Assembly (NCBI GenBank): GCA_022822085.1
Contig: JAJECK010000105.1
Coordinates: forward strand, 22,325 to 86,324
Length of the DNA stretch: 64,000 bases
Reading direction: 5' to 3'
Source: Candidatus Poribacteria bacterium
GTDB lineage: Bacteria > Poribacteria > WGA-4E > WGA-3G
Shown: positions 27,064-37,173 of the stretch, one piece after another
Numbering within the stretch: the first letter of the stretch is position 1
Layout: the number at the start of each line of letters is the position of its first letter
The notes under the pieces: generated by a model
Seen by the model: only the letters and a program-made list of their open reading frames with translations
Databases searched by the model: none
Told to the model about the DNA's origin: nothing
Translations under genes and position numbers: made by a program

Positions 27064-28271
27064 CCTTGGCTCTCACCACCGACTCGTGCCTTGCTAATTT
27101 TTTCGTAGTAGCCACTTTTCCGATATGCAGTTAATGGGTGTGGATCTCGTCCCATCTCTAAACGCACTTGTTCAAGTAGTGGGTTCACATCCGTTTCATA
27201 CGCCCGTTGTAGGATACTTTCTGCTTCAACAAGGTCAGCAACATCTTGTGCTTCAGTTAATGCTTCTCGGTCAACTAAGAGTGCTTTTGCATAAGCCTTC
27301 TGTAAGTTGCACACGGATTGGATACTTGCTTCCACTTTTGGCTTCAAGTTATGACTCTGGTCAATCATATATGCGATATCGGTTTCAGTGTCAGGATCAA
27401 GTTCGGCTGCGACAAGTTCAGTGTAGATGAGGAAGAGTTCTTGTGGATTGATAGACCCTACCGTAAGGTCGTCGTCTGCATATTTTCTGCAGTTGAAATG
27501 AAATCCGCCAAGTTTACCTTCGTCAATTAGATATGCGACGATGAACTCAATATTAGTGCCTTGAGGATGGTGTCCAAGATCAACGAGTACTTGCGCTTTA
27601 GGACCAAGTTTGTTTGCCATCAGGTACGCAGTACCCCAATCTGCTAAATCAGTGTGATAGAAGGCGGGTTCAAAGAATTTATATTCAATCAGCATGCGTG
27701 TAGCATCAGGTAATGCGTCGTAAACTTCAGCTAATGCCTCAGCCATCCACCGCTTACGTCTTCTGAAGTTTGCTTGTCCGGGGAAGTTTGTGCCATCAGC
27801 GAACCACAAACTCAACAGATCAGAACCCGTTTTTTCCATGATGTCCACACACTCTAACATGTGATCTATGGCGAGTCGACGTATTTCGACCTCTGGATTA
27901 CATACGCTGCCGAGTTTATACACTTGGTCTTGAAAAACGTTGGGATTTATCGCGCCAATTCCGATGTTGAGATCTGCAGCATATTGTTTCAATGCGCCCC
28001 AATCGTCTGTTTTATCCCAAGGGATATGAAGCGCGACGGTAGGAGCCACGCCGGTAAACCTATGTACAGTAGCTGCATCCTCTAACCGTTCAGCTGCATT
28101 CCTCGCTGCACCGGGTTGTTCAAACACACCAAACCGTGTGCCAGAATTTCCGTATCCCCACGAAGGTGTTTCAATATGTTGACGTTTGAGGTGTTCCTTA
28201 ACTGCCTCTATTTTGATGCCTCGTTTCTCTAATGTTTCAGTTAACAAGTTATATGCTGGGCTGCTACTCAT
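27054..28271 (-). CDS. L-rhamnose isomerase-like sugar isomerase (RhaI type)
   Basis: A 405-residue TIM-barrel isomerase of the Pseudomonas stutzeri RhaI type. Visible features are [23 protein letters not shown] (Glu/Lys of the active site), [13 protein letters not shown] (metal Asp/His) and [13 protein letters not shown] (His and Asp metal ligands). These enzymes interconvert L-rhamnose and L-rhamnulose, often with D-allose/D-psicose activity. It is the first gene of the minus-strand operon isomerase-oxidoreductase-rpiA-exported protein, which points to use of a deoxy or rare sugar. Confidence 0.85.
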   Translation of the reverse strand: MSSSPAYNLLTETLEKRGIKIEAVKEHLKRQHIETPSWGYGNSGTRFGVFEQPGAARNAAERLEDAATVHRFTGVAPTVALHIPWDKTDDWGALKQYAADLNIGIGAINPNVFQDQVYKLGSVCNPEVEIRRLAIDHMLECVDIMEKTGSDLLSLWFADGTNFPGQANFRRRKRWMAEALAEVYDALPDATRMLIEYKFFEPAFYHTDLADWGTAYLMANKLGPKAQVLVDLGHHPQGTNIEFIVAYLIDEGKLGGFHFNCRKYADDDLTVGSINPQELFLIYTELVAAELDPDTETDIAYMIDQSHNLKPKVEASIQSVCNLQKAYAKALLVDREALTEAQDVADLVEAESILQRAYETDVNPLLEQVRLEMGRDPHPLTAYRKSGYYEKISKARVGGESQGWA

Positions 28272-28383
28272 ATATGTCTTCTCCTGATTGCAAGTACATA
28301 TTTCAAGTGCTTTATGATCCGCTTCAGACGTGCATAATGAGGAAAATCACATGTGATTTACACTAACATGCACGTTTTGTGTG

Positions 28384-28847
28384 TCAAGACTTATCGGAAT
28401 TTATGGTGTCCTCTGGTGCAGGTATAGGTTCTGAAAATTCCTTACCTTCCTTTTCTGCTTGTATTCTCCGACGATTCCATTCAAGAACAAGGCGATACTG
28501 TTCAGCTATACCTTCAGCTATACCTTCAGCTTTCCCTTCAACTATACCGGCGGCTTTGCCTTCGGCAAAAACCCTGTCCTTAAACATCTTTGCATATCCT
28601 AACATGATTACCTCCCATATATGTGATACTATAAAGAATGAACCGACTATTAACGCCATTAAATTTGCTGTTCGTGTTGACGTTGTTTCCCTAAATCTTT
28701 CCAAGCCCAACCAGTCAGCAATTCTACTAAAATATTCGCAATTATTAAAGTTGAAAAAAACCAAACAAATAGATTGAACCATTTACGAGGTATTCTAACT
28801 AAAGACACAAAATCGTTTTCATTTACATTGCTTGACATGGTTTCCAA
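28384..28847 (-). pseudogene. Frameshifted two-helix membrane protein with Glu-Gly-Lys-Ala repeats
   Basis: The gene starts at the ATG at 28847 (METMSSNVNENDF) and has a first membrane helix (FNLFVWFFSTLIIANILVEL). The reading then fits the other frame from about 28722: DWLGLERFRETTS, a second helix (ANLMALIVGSFFIVSHIWEV), YAKMFKDRVF and repeats of the type AEGKAAGIVEGKAEGIAEG. Adding one base near 28711-28722 would join the frames into one protein of about 155 residues. I do not recognise a function; the small membrane protein with a repeat-rich tail is typical of an uncharacterised family. The break may be a sequencing error. Confidence 0.55.
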
Positions 28848-28895
28848 TTATACCATATAACATGCTATTTAACAAACACAATTTGCATATTAAAA

Positions 28896-28941
28896 TAGGC
28901 AGAATAATGGCATATATTCGCAATAGCCATTATTCTGCCTA
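28896..28941 (-). terminator. Rho-independent terminator of the PSD1 gene
   Basis: A perfect 16-bp inverted repeat (TAGGCAGAATAATGGC at 28896-28911 and its complement at 28926-28941) with a 14-base loop. On the minus strand it is followed by TTTTAAT. It lies 27 bp downstream of the stop of the gene at 28968-31229. Confidence 0.65.
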
Positions 28942-28967
28942 CAACAGTATATTTCTATACGTTATAA

Positions 28968-31229
28968 TTATCGATTGAAAAGGAACGAACGCGATGAGAT
29001 TAGTGCCCAGAGTAGGTCTTCTGTATCTTCACGTCTCGTTTCTTCATTTTCCAGATATGACGTAGCAGTATCAAGTTCCGCATCCGTTGGTAAACGACTC
29101 AATGTCATCAGATACAACTCTGTAGCTAATTCTGCAGGTGGCAACTTTTCCCCGGTCTTGGGTTCAAGAAGTTGGGTAATTGTGCCGTTTCTAATTTTCA
29201 ACTTTCCGTTCACGTAAGGTGAATTAATGATGTGTAGAGCTTGTGTGAGTGTCGGTTCAAGATGCGGGTCTAAGTTCCCTAAGAACTCCCTATCAGAACG
29301 ACCGAAAAGATTGAGGAAACGCGAACTGACTGGCAGCGGTACTTCAACAGCACGCGTACCTTCTGGATAGCGTCCATATTTCTCTTTTGATCCAGTTACA
29401 TCATTAAGAACATCCAGCAACACTTGTGCTATCAAAGGTCTTGGCATAAATCGTGAGAAGAATCTATCATCTAATTCATTCGTTTCATTCGGTGCAGCAG
29501 AGAGTTGATATGTACGCGAATTCAGGATCAATTTGATAATATGTTTGGTGTCAAATTCGCTCCGTACAAATTCTTCTGCTAAAGCCTCTAATAGCCCTTC
29601 AACACTTGGTGGAGTAGTTGCGCGCATATCGTCGACAGGGTCAACTATTCCTCTACCAAAGTAGTAACTCCACAGACGGTTGACGGTAGCCTTTGCAAAA
29701 TATGGATTTGTATCAGAAGTCATCCAATCAGCGAGATGTTGGACTGCCTCTTCTCTATATGCTTCTGGAAGTGTGTTTCCGCCAAGGAATGTAGGTTGTG
29801 CGACCTGTCCACGATTTCCTTGAACAGATTGGTTAATAACTCTACCAGTCGGATTGTTATAGACTACCTGTTCTTGGTAGAGTTCTCCGCCACGGATGCC
29901 GACTTTCCCAGTAAACGCAGCGAAATTCCAATAATCATCTGTTGTCCATTCGTCAAATGGATGTTTATGACATCGGGCACAACTGAGGCGAATACCGAGA
30001 AACACTTGAGCAGTCGTTTCAGCTCTGCCAGAAGGTTGCCGTTCAATACGGTAATAGTTTGTCGGTCCATATTGATATGTGCTGCCGGTGGCAGTCAATA
30101 TCTGATTAACAAACTGGTCATAAGGTTTGTTTTCCTTGACAGAATCGTGTATAAATTCGTGGAATAATACTGCTCCACGGTCACCGTATTCACCGTTCCC
30201 TAATCGGCGCGGATGAACACGCAACATATCTGCCTTTTTCAGCGTTCGCAAATTCACCCATTCATCCGTATCCATGAGTGTATCAATCAAACGTGCCCGT
30301 TTATCAGGTTTGGAATCATCGAGGAAATCTCTCACTTCATCCGATGTTGGTAACTTCCCGACTGTATCCAGATAGACTCTTCGCATGAATTCTGCATCTG
30401 ATGAGAGTGCGGATGGTCGGACATTCAATTTCCTAAGTTTTGTTGCAACAAATTCATCGATAAAATTGTTAGTTGGAATATCAGGGAATGGTTTTCCATC
30501 ATCTTCTCTTGGCACTGTTAAGAAAGAGGAGGAAACAACCCCTAAATATCTTGCTAATATAGCAGTTCCACCCCAACGGGTGCTTGTTACCAATCCGGAT
30601 TCTGTGACAGTAGCAACCGGTTCGTCTTTGGATTCATAAACTGCTTGGTGTGTAACATCTTTAACTGATCCATCAGTGAAAGTTGCAAGTACTTTCAGTT
30701 GTCTTGTTTCACCGACTTTAGTGAATGTAGTGTCATTTGGTTCAATTTCAAGTTTTTCCAACCGTGGTTCATCAGGTGAGAATGGTGCACCGGCAGATAT
30801 CCATCGCAAAATAGTTTCTGCCTCATCAGAAGTAGGTTCAAATCTCATTCCACCTTCATGAGGAATCTGCCCTGTTGGTTTGAGATAAAGCAGACTTTGC
30901 TCAGGTTCAAGTAGATTGATACGCCGTCCACGGTTATGATGCACGATCGGTTCATAATCACTCTCTGGATTTAGGGTGAGTAATGATACATTTAATCCAC
31001 CTTGTCCACCAAATTTGCCGTGACAGAGTCCGGCAGAACATCCGTTTTTGTCAAGGATAGGTGCGATATCTTTTAGAAACAGTGGAGTACTTTCTTCTGT
31101 TTCACCATCGGGTTGTATTTTGTTGTCTGTATTTCCCCAACACAAAACTGGAGACAACATATATGTAAATGCTGTAATAGCACATACTATGAGGATTGGA
31201 ACTATGCTGTTCCATCTTATACTTTTCAT
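28968..31229 (-). CDS. DUF1549/DUF1553 (PSCyt2/PSD1) protein with a Big2-like domain
   Basis: A 753-residue exported protein (signal about 1-30). An N-terminal heme-like motif with four residues between the cysteines, CSAGLCH (64-70), opens a PSCyt1-like domain. A bacterial Ig-like (Big2) domain follows at about 155-250 (GETRQLKVLATFTDGSVKDV). A DUF1549 domain holds CARCHKHPFDEW (near 417), and the C-terminal half is DUF1553 (TVNRLWSYYFGRG, NSPYVNGKL). It is the family of the large protein at 3761-7804 but shorter and without the acidic insert. GAAGGAGA precedes the ATG. A periplasmic redox role is inferred from the heme motifs; the substrate is unknown. Confidence 0.87.
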   Translation of the reverse strand: MKSIRWNSIVPILIVCAITAFTYMLSPVLCWGNTDNKIQPDGETEESTPLFLKDIAPILDKNGCSAGLCHGKFGGQGGLNVSLLTLNPESDYEPIVHHNRGRRINLLEPEQSLLYLKPTGQIPHEGGMRFEPTSDEAETILRWISAGAPFSPDEPRLEKLEIEPNDTTFTKVGETRQLKVLATFTDGSVKDVTHQAVYESKDEPVATVTESGLVTSTRWGGTAILARYLGVVSSSFLTVPREDDGKPFPDIPTNNFIDEFVATKLRKLNVRPSALSSDAEFMRRVYLDTVGKLPTSDEVRDFLDDSKPDKRARLIDTLMDTDEWVNLRTLKKADMLRVHPRRLGNGEYGDRGAVLFHEFIHDSVKENKPYDQFVNQILTATGSTYQYGPTNYYRIERQPSGRAETTAQVFLGIRLSCARCHKHPFDEWTTDDYWNFAAFTGKVGIRGGELYQEQVVYNNPTGRVINQSVQGNRGQVAQPTFLGGNTLPEAYREEAVQHLADWMTSDTNPYFAKATVNRLWSYYFGRGIVDPVDDMRATTPPSVEGLLEALAEEFVRSEFDTKHIIKLILNSRTYQLSAAPNETNELDDRFFSRFMPRPLIAQVLLDVLNDVTGSKEKYGRYPEGTRAVEVPLPVSSRFLNLFGRSDREFLGNLDPHLEPTLTQALHIINSPYVNGKLKIRNGTITQLLEPKTGEKLPPAELATELYLMTLSRLPTDAELDTATSYLENEETRREDTEDLLWALISSRSFLFNR

Positions 31230-31428
31230 ATTACATCTCCTTCCTTAAACAAGGAATACATAGTGTAATTGTGCTTACCATCTTTACGAAGTTACGTAGT
31301 ATCTCATCCGTTTACGTCAATATCGATCAGAACTTAACGGGAGGTGCGCTTTGTAAGTACGCTAGTAACTCACAATATATTGAGAATTACATCGCAAATG
31401 TAATGATTATCCAATAAATCGTGATAAA

Positions 31429-31440
31429 TGCGTAAGTCCT
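31429..31440. repeat. Solo terminal repeat of the MITE type at 42683-42790
   Basis: TGCGTAAGTCCT matches exactly the right end of the element at 42683-42790. No opposite end is found in this intergenic region, so it is a remnant or a chance match. Confidence 0.35.
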
Positions 31441-31497
31441 AACGATAATACTTTATAGGTCAGTTAGAATGTTTCATGACTATTTGTTTTACAAAAG

Positions 31498-33966
31498 TTA
31501 TACCAGTATTTCTGAAATAACATCATTCATAGTTTCAACAAAGTGGAAGGCAAGTCCTTCCTTGATGTCCTCTGGTATCTCAATAAAATCTTTCTGATTC
31601 CCATGTGGAACGATGACTTTTTTAATCCCTGCTTGTTTCGCTGCGAGGATTTTCTCTTTGACACCACCGATGGGCAGAACTCTCCCTCTCAGGGTCAGCT
31701 CACCTGTCATAGCCACTTCAGGATCAATACCTCGTTTTGTTGCAATAGAAGCGATAGCAGCTGCGATTGTAATACCGGCAGAAGGTCCGTCCTTTGGTAT
31801 AGCCCCTGATGGCACATGGATATGGATGTCGTCTTGGAGTGCTGTCGTGTCAAATTCTAAGGAATCTGCCTGTGACTTAATAAAAGTCAAAGCAGTTTGA
31901 GCGGATTCTTGCATCACATCACCTATCTGCCCAGTAACGCGCAGGTCGGCTTTACTACCTTGCTTTTGGGTGGCGGTTGCTTCAACAAACAAGATTTCAC
32001 CTCCCGCAGGCGTGACAGAGAGTCCTGTTGCTACGCCAACATCGGCAGTTCGACCAGCAATTTCAGAATCGAATTTTGGTGGACCAAGAAAACTTGGTAA
32101 TTCTTCAAGGTCAATACTGGTTTGGTCAGTCTGTCCTTCGGCAACGCGGCGGGCAGATTTTCGGCAGAGCGTCCCGAGTTCACGTTCCAGATTCCGGACC
32201 CCTGCTTCACGCGTATAATCTCTTATTACCTTATCTACCACTGCATCGGAAATCTCCAATTGTTCATCAGAAATTCCGTTTTCTGTAAGTTGGCGTGGAA
32301 TTAGATACTGCTTTGCTATCTGCATTTTCTCGTTTGATGTATAGCCGGGTAACTCAATTGTCTCCATTCGGTCACGTAAAGGTGGTGGAATGGTATGGAT
32401 TTGGTTCGCTGTCGTGATAAACATGATCTGCGACAGATCAAACGGGACATCCAAATAGTTATCTGTGAAAGAGTTATTTTGTTCTGGGTCAAGCACCTCA
32501 AGCAAGGCGGCTGCTGGGTCACCGCGAAAATCTGAACCGAGTTTGTCAATTTCATCAAGCATAAAGACTGGATTGTTGGATTCTGCTTGACGTAGCCCTT
32601 TAATGATACGTCCTGGCATTGAACCGATGTACGTCCGTCGATGACCACGGATTTCAGCCTCATCGTGCATTCCACCTAAAGAGATGCGGACAAATTTCCT
32701 ACCGATTGCGTTAGCAATGGACTTACCGAGTGAAGTTTTTCCGACACCTGGAGGACCGACGAAACAGAAAATAGGTCCCTTCATGTCGGACTTGAGAATT
32801 TTGACCGCAAGATGGTCAACTATACGCTCTTTGACTTTCACCAAGTTGTAGTGATCTGCATCAAGGATCTCCATCGCATTTGATAAATCAATAGAGTCAT
32901 CTGTACTAACTGACCACGGCAAATTAAGCAGCCAATCCAAGTAATTACGCGATACGGCAGATTCCGGAGAAAAGGACTGCATTTTTGAAAGACGATTAAG
33001 TTCTTTGTTAGCAGCTTTTTCAGCTTTTGGTGGTAAATCTGCCTCTTTCAACTGTTCACGCATCTCCGCAATGTCGGAATCTAAATCATCTGCCTCACCG
33101 AGTTCTGTCTGAATTGCCTTCAGTTGTTCTCGTAGATAATATTCCCGTTGTCCTTTGTTGATGACCGCTTGCGCGTCAGATTGAATTTTGCTCTCCAGTT
33201 CATGTAGGTCTACCTCTTTAGCGAGAATGACAGCAAGTTTGTTTAGCCTTTCAGGGATAGGAATCGCTTCAAGTACCTGTTGCTTCTCTTGCGGTTTTAG
33301 GTCTAAGACAGAGGCGATATAATCAGCTAAACGCCCGGGGGCATCAATACTTTTAGTAATCATACCATATTCATCTTGGTAACGGGAGGAAAGTTGGATA
33401 ATCCGTTGAAACATTTCATCAACGCTTCGAACAAGTGCTTCTAATTTCAAATCATCTACATTTTCATTTTTATCTTCCTGGTCTTCTTCTTCAATATCCT
33501 CCGCATCTTGTAATAGACGGACGCGTGCCTTCATGTATGGTTCTGTGTGAAGAATCTCCTCTATCTGAACCCGTGCACGTCCATTAGCAAGAAAAAGTAC
33601 ATCCTCGTCATCTTTTTTCACACGCGGTATCTCAATTAAACTTCCGATAGTACGTAATTCATCTATCTCCATGTCCTTCACCGCATCTGGGTTTGTGTCA
33701 AGGCTACGTCCTGAAGTTGATTGAAAAATGCAAAGCACCCTTTCTCCATCTAATAACACTCCATTGTCAACAGCATCCATCACCATCTTTCCTGAAAGTG
33801 CTACATGGTGAGGTGGAAACGGAGGTGATGGTGGCATATAAGGAAAAATAACAAGATCGTCTACTGGAAGTATAGGCAGTTCCACCGTGTTAATTACTTC
33901 TTCTTCAATGCTCTCGTGGTCTTCACTGCTTTCCAGTTCGTTGGTGTTTTTATCATTATTTTCCAC
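31498..33966 (-). CDS. lon: ATP-dependent protease Lon
   Basis: An 822-residue protein of normal Lon length, with the three expected parts. The N-terminal substrate domain starts ELPILPVDDLVIFPYMPP. The AAA domain has Walker A GPPGVGKTS (near 404) and GGMHDEAEIRGHRRTYIG. The proteolytic domain carries the Ser-Lys dyad (KDGPSAG near 730; KEKILAAKQAG near 773). It is a cytoplasmic hexamer that degrades misfolded and regulatory proteins. It starts with GTG at 33966, with AAGGAG 11 bases upstream. It is probably monocistronic. Confidence 0.96.
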   Translation of the reverse strand: MENNDKNTNELESSEDHESIEEEVINTVELPILPVDDLVIFPYMPPSPPFPPHHVALSGKMVMDAVDNGVLLDGERVLCIFQSTSGRSLDTNPDAVKDMEIDELRTIGSLIEIPRVKKDDEDVLFLANGRARVQIEEILHTEPYMKARVRLLQDAEDIEEEDQEDKNENVDDLKLEALVRSVDEMFQRIIQLSSRYQDEYGMITKSIDAPGRLADYIASVLDLKPQEKQQVLEAIPIPERLNKLAVILAKEVDLHELESKIQSDAQAVINKGQREYYLREQLKAIQTELGEADDLDSDIAEMREQLKEADLPPKAEKAANKELNRLSKMQSFSPESAVSRNYLDWLLNLPWSVSTDDSIDLSNAMEILDADHYNLVKVKERIVDHLAVKILKSDMKGPIFCFVGPPGVGKTSLGKSIANAIGRKFVRISLGGMHDEAEIRGHRRTYIGSMPGRIIKGLRQAESNNPVFMLDEIDKLGSDFRGDPAAALLEVLDPEQNNSFTDNYLDVPFDLSQIMFITTANQIHTIPPPLRDRMETIELPGYTSNEKMQIAKQYLIPRQLTENGISDEQLEISDAVVDKVIRDYTREAGVRNLERELGTLCRKSARRVAEGQTDQTSIDLEELPSFLGPPKFDSEIAGRTADVGVATGLSVTPAGGEILFVEATATQKQGSKADLRVTGQIGDVMQESAQTALTFIKSQADSLEFDTTALQDDIHIHVPSGAIPKDGPSAGITIAAAIASIATKRGIDPEVAMTGELTLRGRVLPIGGVKEKILAAKQAGIKKVIVPHGNQKDFIEIPEDIKEGLAFHFVETMNDVISEILV

Positions 33967-34123
33967 TGTTTTTTATTCTCCTTTGTGTAATTCTCTCAGG
34001 TGCATTGCTTCGCTGCTAAAGTGTCAATGTATAGAAATTCATACAAGAATTTCGAAGGTGTTGTCACACTTAGTATGTGTTTCCTAACCTTGCAGTAGTT
34101 CACAGTTTATGTTATGTATTTCT

Positions 34124-35227
34124 CTATTCAGTTTTATTGACACTGGTAATCCAACCGCGTTCTCTCTCAATAATAACTTCTGTTTTTAAAGCAGCGCAAC
34201 GTTTCTGATAGTCTTTCAATGTCTCTAATGCAGTGTCTTCTAATTTCCTTCTAACTGTATCTGTTGTGGGTTTATACTCCTTCATAACAATCGGCTGCGG
34301 AATATCAGTCCCCGGTTTATCTACCAATATCGGAATCAGTTCAATAGATTTGAGTCTGTCCTCTACAAAGGTCACTTTGGGAATAATTGTCCGGGCAAAC
34401 TGTAATGAATAGGTATCGTAGATAAAGTCCGCAAGACTATAGATTATCGGTTTCCCGTTATAGAGTTCAATACCTCCATAAGTATGTAATTGTTGGCATA
34501 AGACTAAATCAGCACCGACATCAATAAGGGCATGCGCAAAAATGCGTTGGCGACCGATGCTTGATTGTTCTGTGTCTGTTTCCGCTTCCCTTTTTCCCCA
34601 ATGAAGCCATACAATTACAAGGTCTGCGGTATCGTTTAACTTCTGAACAGTCTTTGTCATTTGACTAAAGGCAGCAGAAGCTACAACGTTCAACGATGCC
34701 ATATTGAATTCATTCTCACGTAAATACGCCAGCACCGCAATTTTCTTAGAGTGGACTTCCAACCATGCCGGGGCATTTGCCGCAGCTGGTGTCCTACCTG
34801 CACCTATAGGTTTGACGTTATACCACTCCAAATGGGTTACTGTATCTTCAAGAGCCTGAATCCCAAAATCCATGATGTGCGGTGTTGCTATGGAAACTAC
34901 ATCAAACCCCGCATTTGCTATAGCTCGTGCGAGATCGGGTACAGCACGGAAACGTAGTTCACGTCTTGCATCGGGTTCACCTCTTTCAGAAATACTGGTG
35001 TTGATTGATGCGGTTGCAACATCTGCAGATTGGATGATTGGGGACGTGCCTTCAAAAAAGATACGTGCCCCGTGCTTTTCTATAGTCGGTGTCAAATTGC
35101 TTCCAATAGTGATATCCCCTACTGCAACGACGGTGATCTCCTCCGCATCCGATACAGAAACCCCTACCATAACACTGCATTGTATAAACAGAAAGAATAA
35201 AATGAGAAGGTAAAATATATATTTCAT
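34124..35227 (-). CDS. CapA/YwtB family metallophosphatase-like protein
   Basis: A 367-residue exported protein with a signal peptide (MKYIFYLLILFFLFIQCSVM). It has the CapA fold: VAVGDITIGSNL (metal-binding Asp), a region with SINTSISERGEP, IVWLHWGKREAE (His ligands) and DVGADLVLCQQLHTYGGIE, then SLADFIYD. CapA is tied to poly-gamma-glutamate export, but many members have other polymer substrates. Its start overlaps the stop of the upstream coiled-coil gene by four bases, so the two are coupled. Confidence 0.84.
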   Translation of the reverse strand: MKYIFYLLILFFLFIQCSVMVGVSVSDAEEITVVAVGDITIGSNLTPTIEKHGARIFFEGTSPIIQSADVATASINTSISERGEPDARRELRFRAVPDLARAIANAGFDVVSIATPHIMDFGIQALEDTVTHLEWYNVKPIGAGRTPAAANAPAWLEVHSKKIAVLAYLRENEFNMASLNVVASAAFSQMTKTVQKLNDTADLVIVWLHWGKREAETDTEQSSIGRQRIFAHALIDVGADLVLCQQLHTYGGIELYNGKPIIYSLADFIYDTYSLQFARTIIPKVTFVEDRLKSIELIPILVDKPGTDIPQPIVMKEYKPTTDTVRRKLEDTALETLKDYQKRCAALKTEVIIERERGWITSVNKTE

Positions 35228-35694
35228 TGTTCGTTTTTCAGCTGTGTACCGATTGCGATTAAAGTATCTGCAAACGATTGTCTATTAGAGTTATTGTTAT
35301 CTTGTAGTGTCTGCGTTTCTGTCTGGACTCCGTCAATTTGTGCTTGAAAGTCTGTTGCGAATTCATTGATAAGCACCGACAATTTCTCAAGATCGTTCTC
35401 CGTACGACTGATGAGTTCGTCAATACGATTGTCAACTCGGTGCACTATGTTGTCTGGTATATTGCCATAGAGTTCTTTAACATCCGAGATTTCCTTTAAT
35501 AACCTCGCTTCAACTTCAGAGATACTTTGTCGTGTATTTTCTACCTCTTGCGTCAATTTTTCGATCTTTTCGTCGTAATTGCGAAGATCATCTCCAAATA
35601 TACTGTCTCTAAGATAGGCTTCTAAGTTTTGCGGTTTGGGTTGGTCTGTTTCCTGTGTATCTTCCATTACAAATTTTTGCCGTGTTTCTTTCAT
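35224..35694 (-). CDS. Coiled-coil protein of unknown function
   Basis: A protein of about 156 residues. The start is the ATG at 35694, because AGGAG lies seven bases upstream; a longer in-frame TTG start is possible. The sequence is almost entirely helical and charged, with heptads (KIEKLTQEVENTRQSISEVE and EKLSVLINEFATDF). There is no signal peptide or membrane helix. It overlaps the CapA-like gene by four bases and probably works with it, perhaps as a cytoplasmic scaffold. I do not recognise a family. Confidence 0.65.
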   Translation of the reverse strand: MKETRQKFVMEDTQETDQPKPQNLEAYLRDSIFGDDLRNYDEKIEKLTQEVENTRQSISEVEARLLKEISDVKELYGNIPDNIVHRVDNRIDELISRTENDLEKLSVLINEFATDFQAQIDGVQTETQTLQDNNNSNRQSFADTLIAIGTQLKNEQ

Positions 35695-35773
35695 ATAATA
35701 TCTCCTCTGCAAATCTTAGTTGTCTACACTATGGATACTATAGTTGGACAGTTATTCAGGACATTTATAGTAC

Positions 35774-35785
35774 GGTTTCCTAACC
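35774..35785. repeat. GGTTTCCTAACC palindromic core
   Basis: Same core as the hairpins at 14099, 44880 and 51560, in reverse orientation. A related sequence (GTTTCCTAAC) lies at 34079-34088. Only the core is left, without clear terminal repeats. Confidence 0.4.
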
Positions 35786-35847
35786 AACGAATTCAATACT
35801 CGTTTTAATGTTCTCACGTTCAAAATAGAAATACATTCTACAACTTT

Positions 35848-36924
35848 TTATGGATAGTTGTAAAGGTTTTCTGGTTTCTTATCTTCAGGTTCAATGTCTA
35901 TTAATGCTACCGTGGGTTCCTGCTGTTCTACAGTCTTATCTGGAGACTGATTTCGGCTTGCCTTAAACTCACGTAGGATACAGTTGACGATTTCCTCACT
36001 ATATGCTTCCGCAGAGACCTGTCGTTGATTTGCTTCCCAAGCCATTCGTGCTACTGCTTCAAAGTATTCTGCGTGTTTATATGCCTCTAAAAGATCGTTG
36101 CCACGTGAGAAAGTCCCATGTCCTATCCAGTAGAGAATGTGTCGATTCGGTGCTGCCCCATTTTCAAAAAGACGTAAACTTTCGTAAGATAATTCTGGTA
36201 TACCTGGCACCCGTTCCTGAACGAACCCGATCCCATCTGATGCGTCATAAATAATCGGTGTTTCAGGCTCATATCCTTTCAAAAAACTATAAAATCGATC
36301 CGGATGTCCGTGTTCTGTACGAGAAATCAGGTTTAAAAACTTCGGTTGCAAGTGGACTAACGCTTGAAATCCGTGTTTTTCTAACTGCTCAAAAATGAGT
36401 AGATAATGGAACATTTCACTTGTCGGCACACAACGATTATCTGATTCTGTTGCGTTATCTATCTCCATTTGTGTTTGCGTTCCGTAACGCATCCTATAAT
36501 GTGTTCCATCTGGTTCCACCTCAATAACGGTGACATTCAGCGCGGGATGCTCTATACCTATCATGTCTAACCGAGACCCTGATTTTGTCAATAACACATG
36601 CCTTCCTGCTAATCCTTTAACGACAATTGCTGCTGGTAACGCATACCGTGGCGACTCATCATAGTCAATCAGACATTTCGTATCTACTGTTTCTGATAGT
36701 ATCACCCCCATATTACCTGCTGAAGCCCATAGGTAATCATGGGCATGGGCGTGGGCTCCGACCCACCCCATTTGACCGATACATGTGCCCAGTTCACTAT
36801 CAGGTGAAATAGGATGTAGACCTTGTTGATACCCTCTTGCACACCATTGTTGGTGCCGATAACTTTGTGCAGGTGGTGCCACTTGCTGTTTCGTCAAGTA
36901 AGGATTGACTAATGTTAATTCCAC
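35848..36924 (-). CDS. Class II aldolase family protein (rhamnulose-1-phosphate aldolase-like)
   Basis: A 358-residue protein that resembles RhaD-type class II (zinc) aldolases: LWASAGNMGVILSE in the N-terminal half and IGHGTFSRGNDLLEAYKHAEYFE at the C-terminal metal site. In the region where the family has His-x-His (HTHP), it has ALVHLQPKFL, so one zinc ligand is a glutamine here. Other histidines are retained (YWIGHG). It could be a divergent aldolase, an epimerase or an inactive relative. It has a Glu/Pro-rich tail. It is not adjacent to the sugar operon at 25-28 kb but would fit rhamnose breakdown. Confidence 0.7.
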   Translation of the reverse strand: MELTLVNPYLTKQQVAPPAQSYRHQQWCARGYQQGLHPISPDSELGTCIGQMGWVGAHAHAHDYLWASAGNMGVILSETVDTKCLIDYDESPRYALPAAIVVKGLAGRHVLLTKSGSRLDMIGIEHPALNVTVIEVEPDGTHYRMRYGTQTQMEIDNATESDNRCVPTSEMFHYLLIFEQLEKHGFQALVHLQPKFLNLISRTEHGHPDRFYSFLKGYEPETPIIYDASDGIGFVQERVPGIPELSYESLRLFENGAAPNRHILYWIGHGTFSRGNDLLEAYKHAEYFEAVARMAWEANQRQVSAEAYSEEIVNCILREFKASRNQSPDKTVEQQEPTVALIDIEPEDKKPENLYNYP

Positions 36925-37173
36925 GCTTGCCTTTATTAATAAAGTGCTATTACTAAAATCTATGTTGATTTAATATAACATGTTTTAAGGGGATTAGCAA
37001 GTAAAAACGTTGAATTCAATCCAGACTGAACCATTCAAATGGCATGAACCGTTCTTATGGAGGGGTTTTTAACCTTGATGGATACAATATGCGTACTCGG
37101 TGTTGATTTGAATTCTATCTGTCTGAATCACAGAAAACGCTGATTGTGCAGAACACAACACACGGGAATGAGG

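Noticed and set aside
31230..31497. RNA gene or regulatory RNA
   Set aside because: No stable paired structure or conserved motif is visible; only a solo repeat end at 31429.
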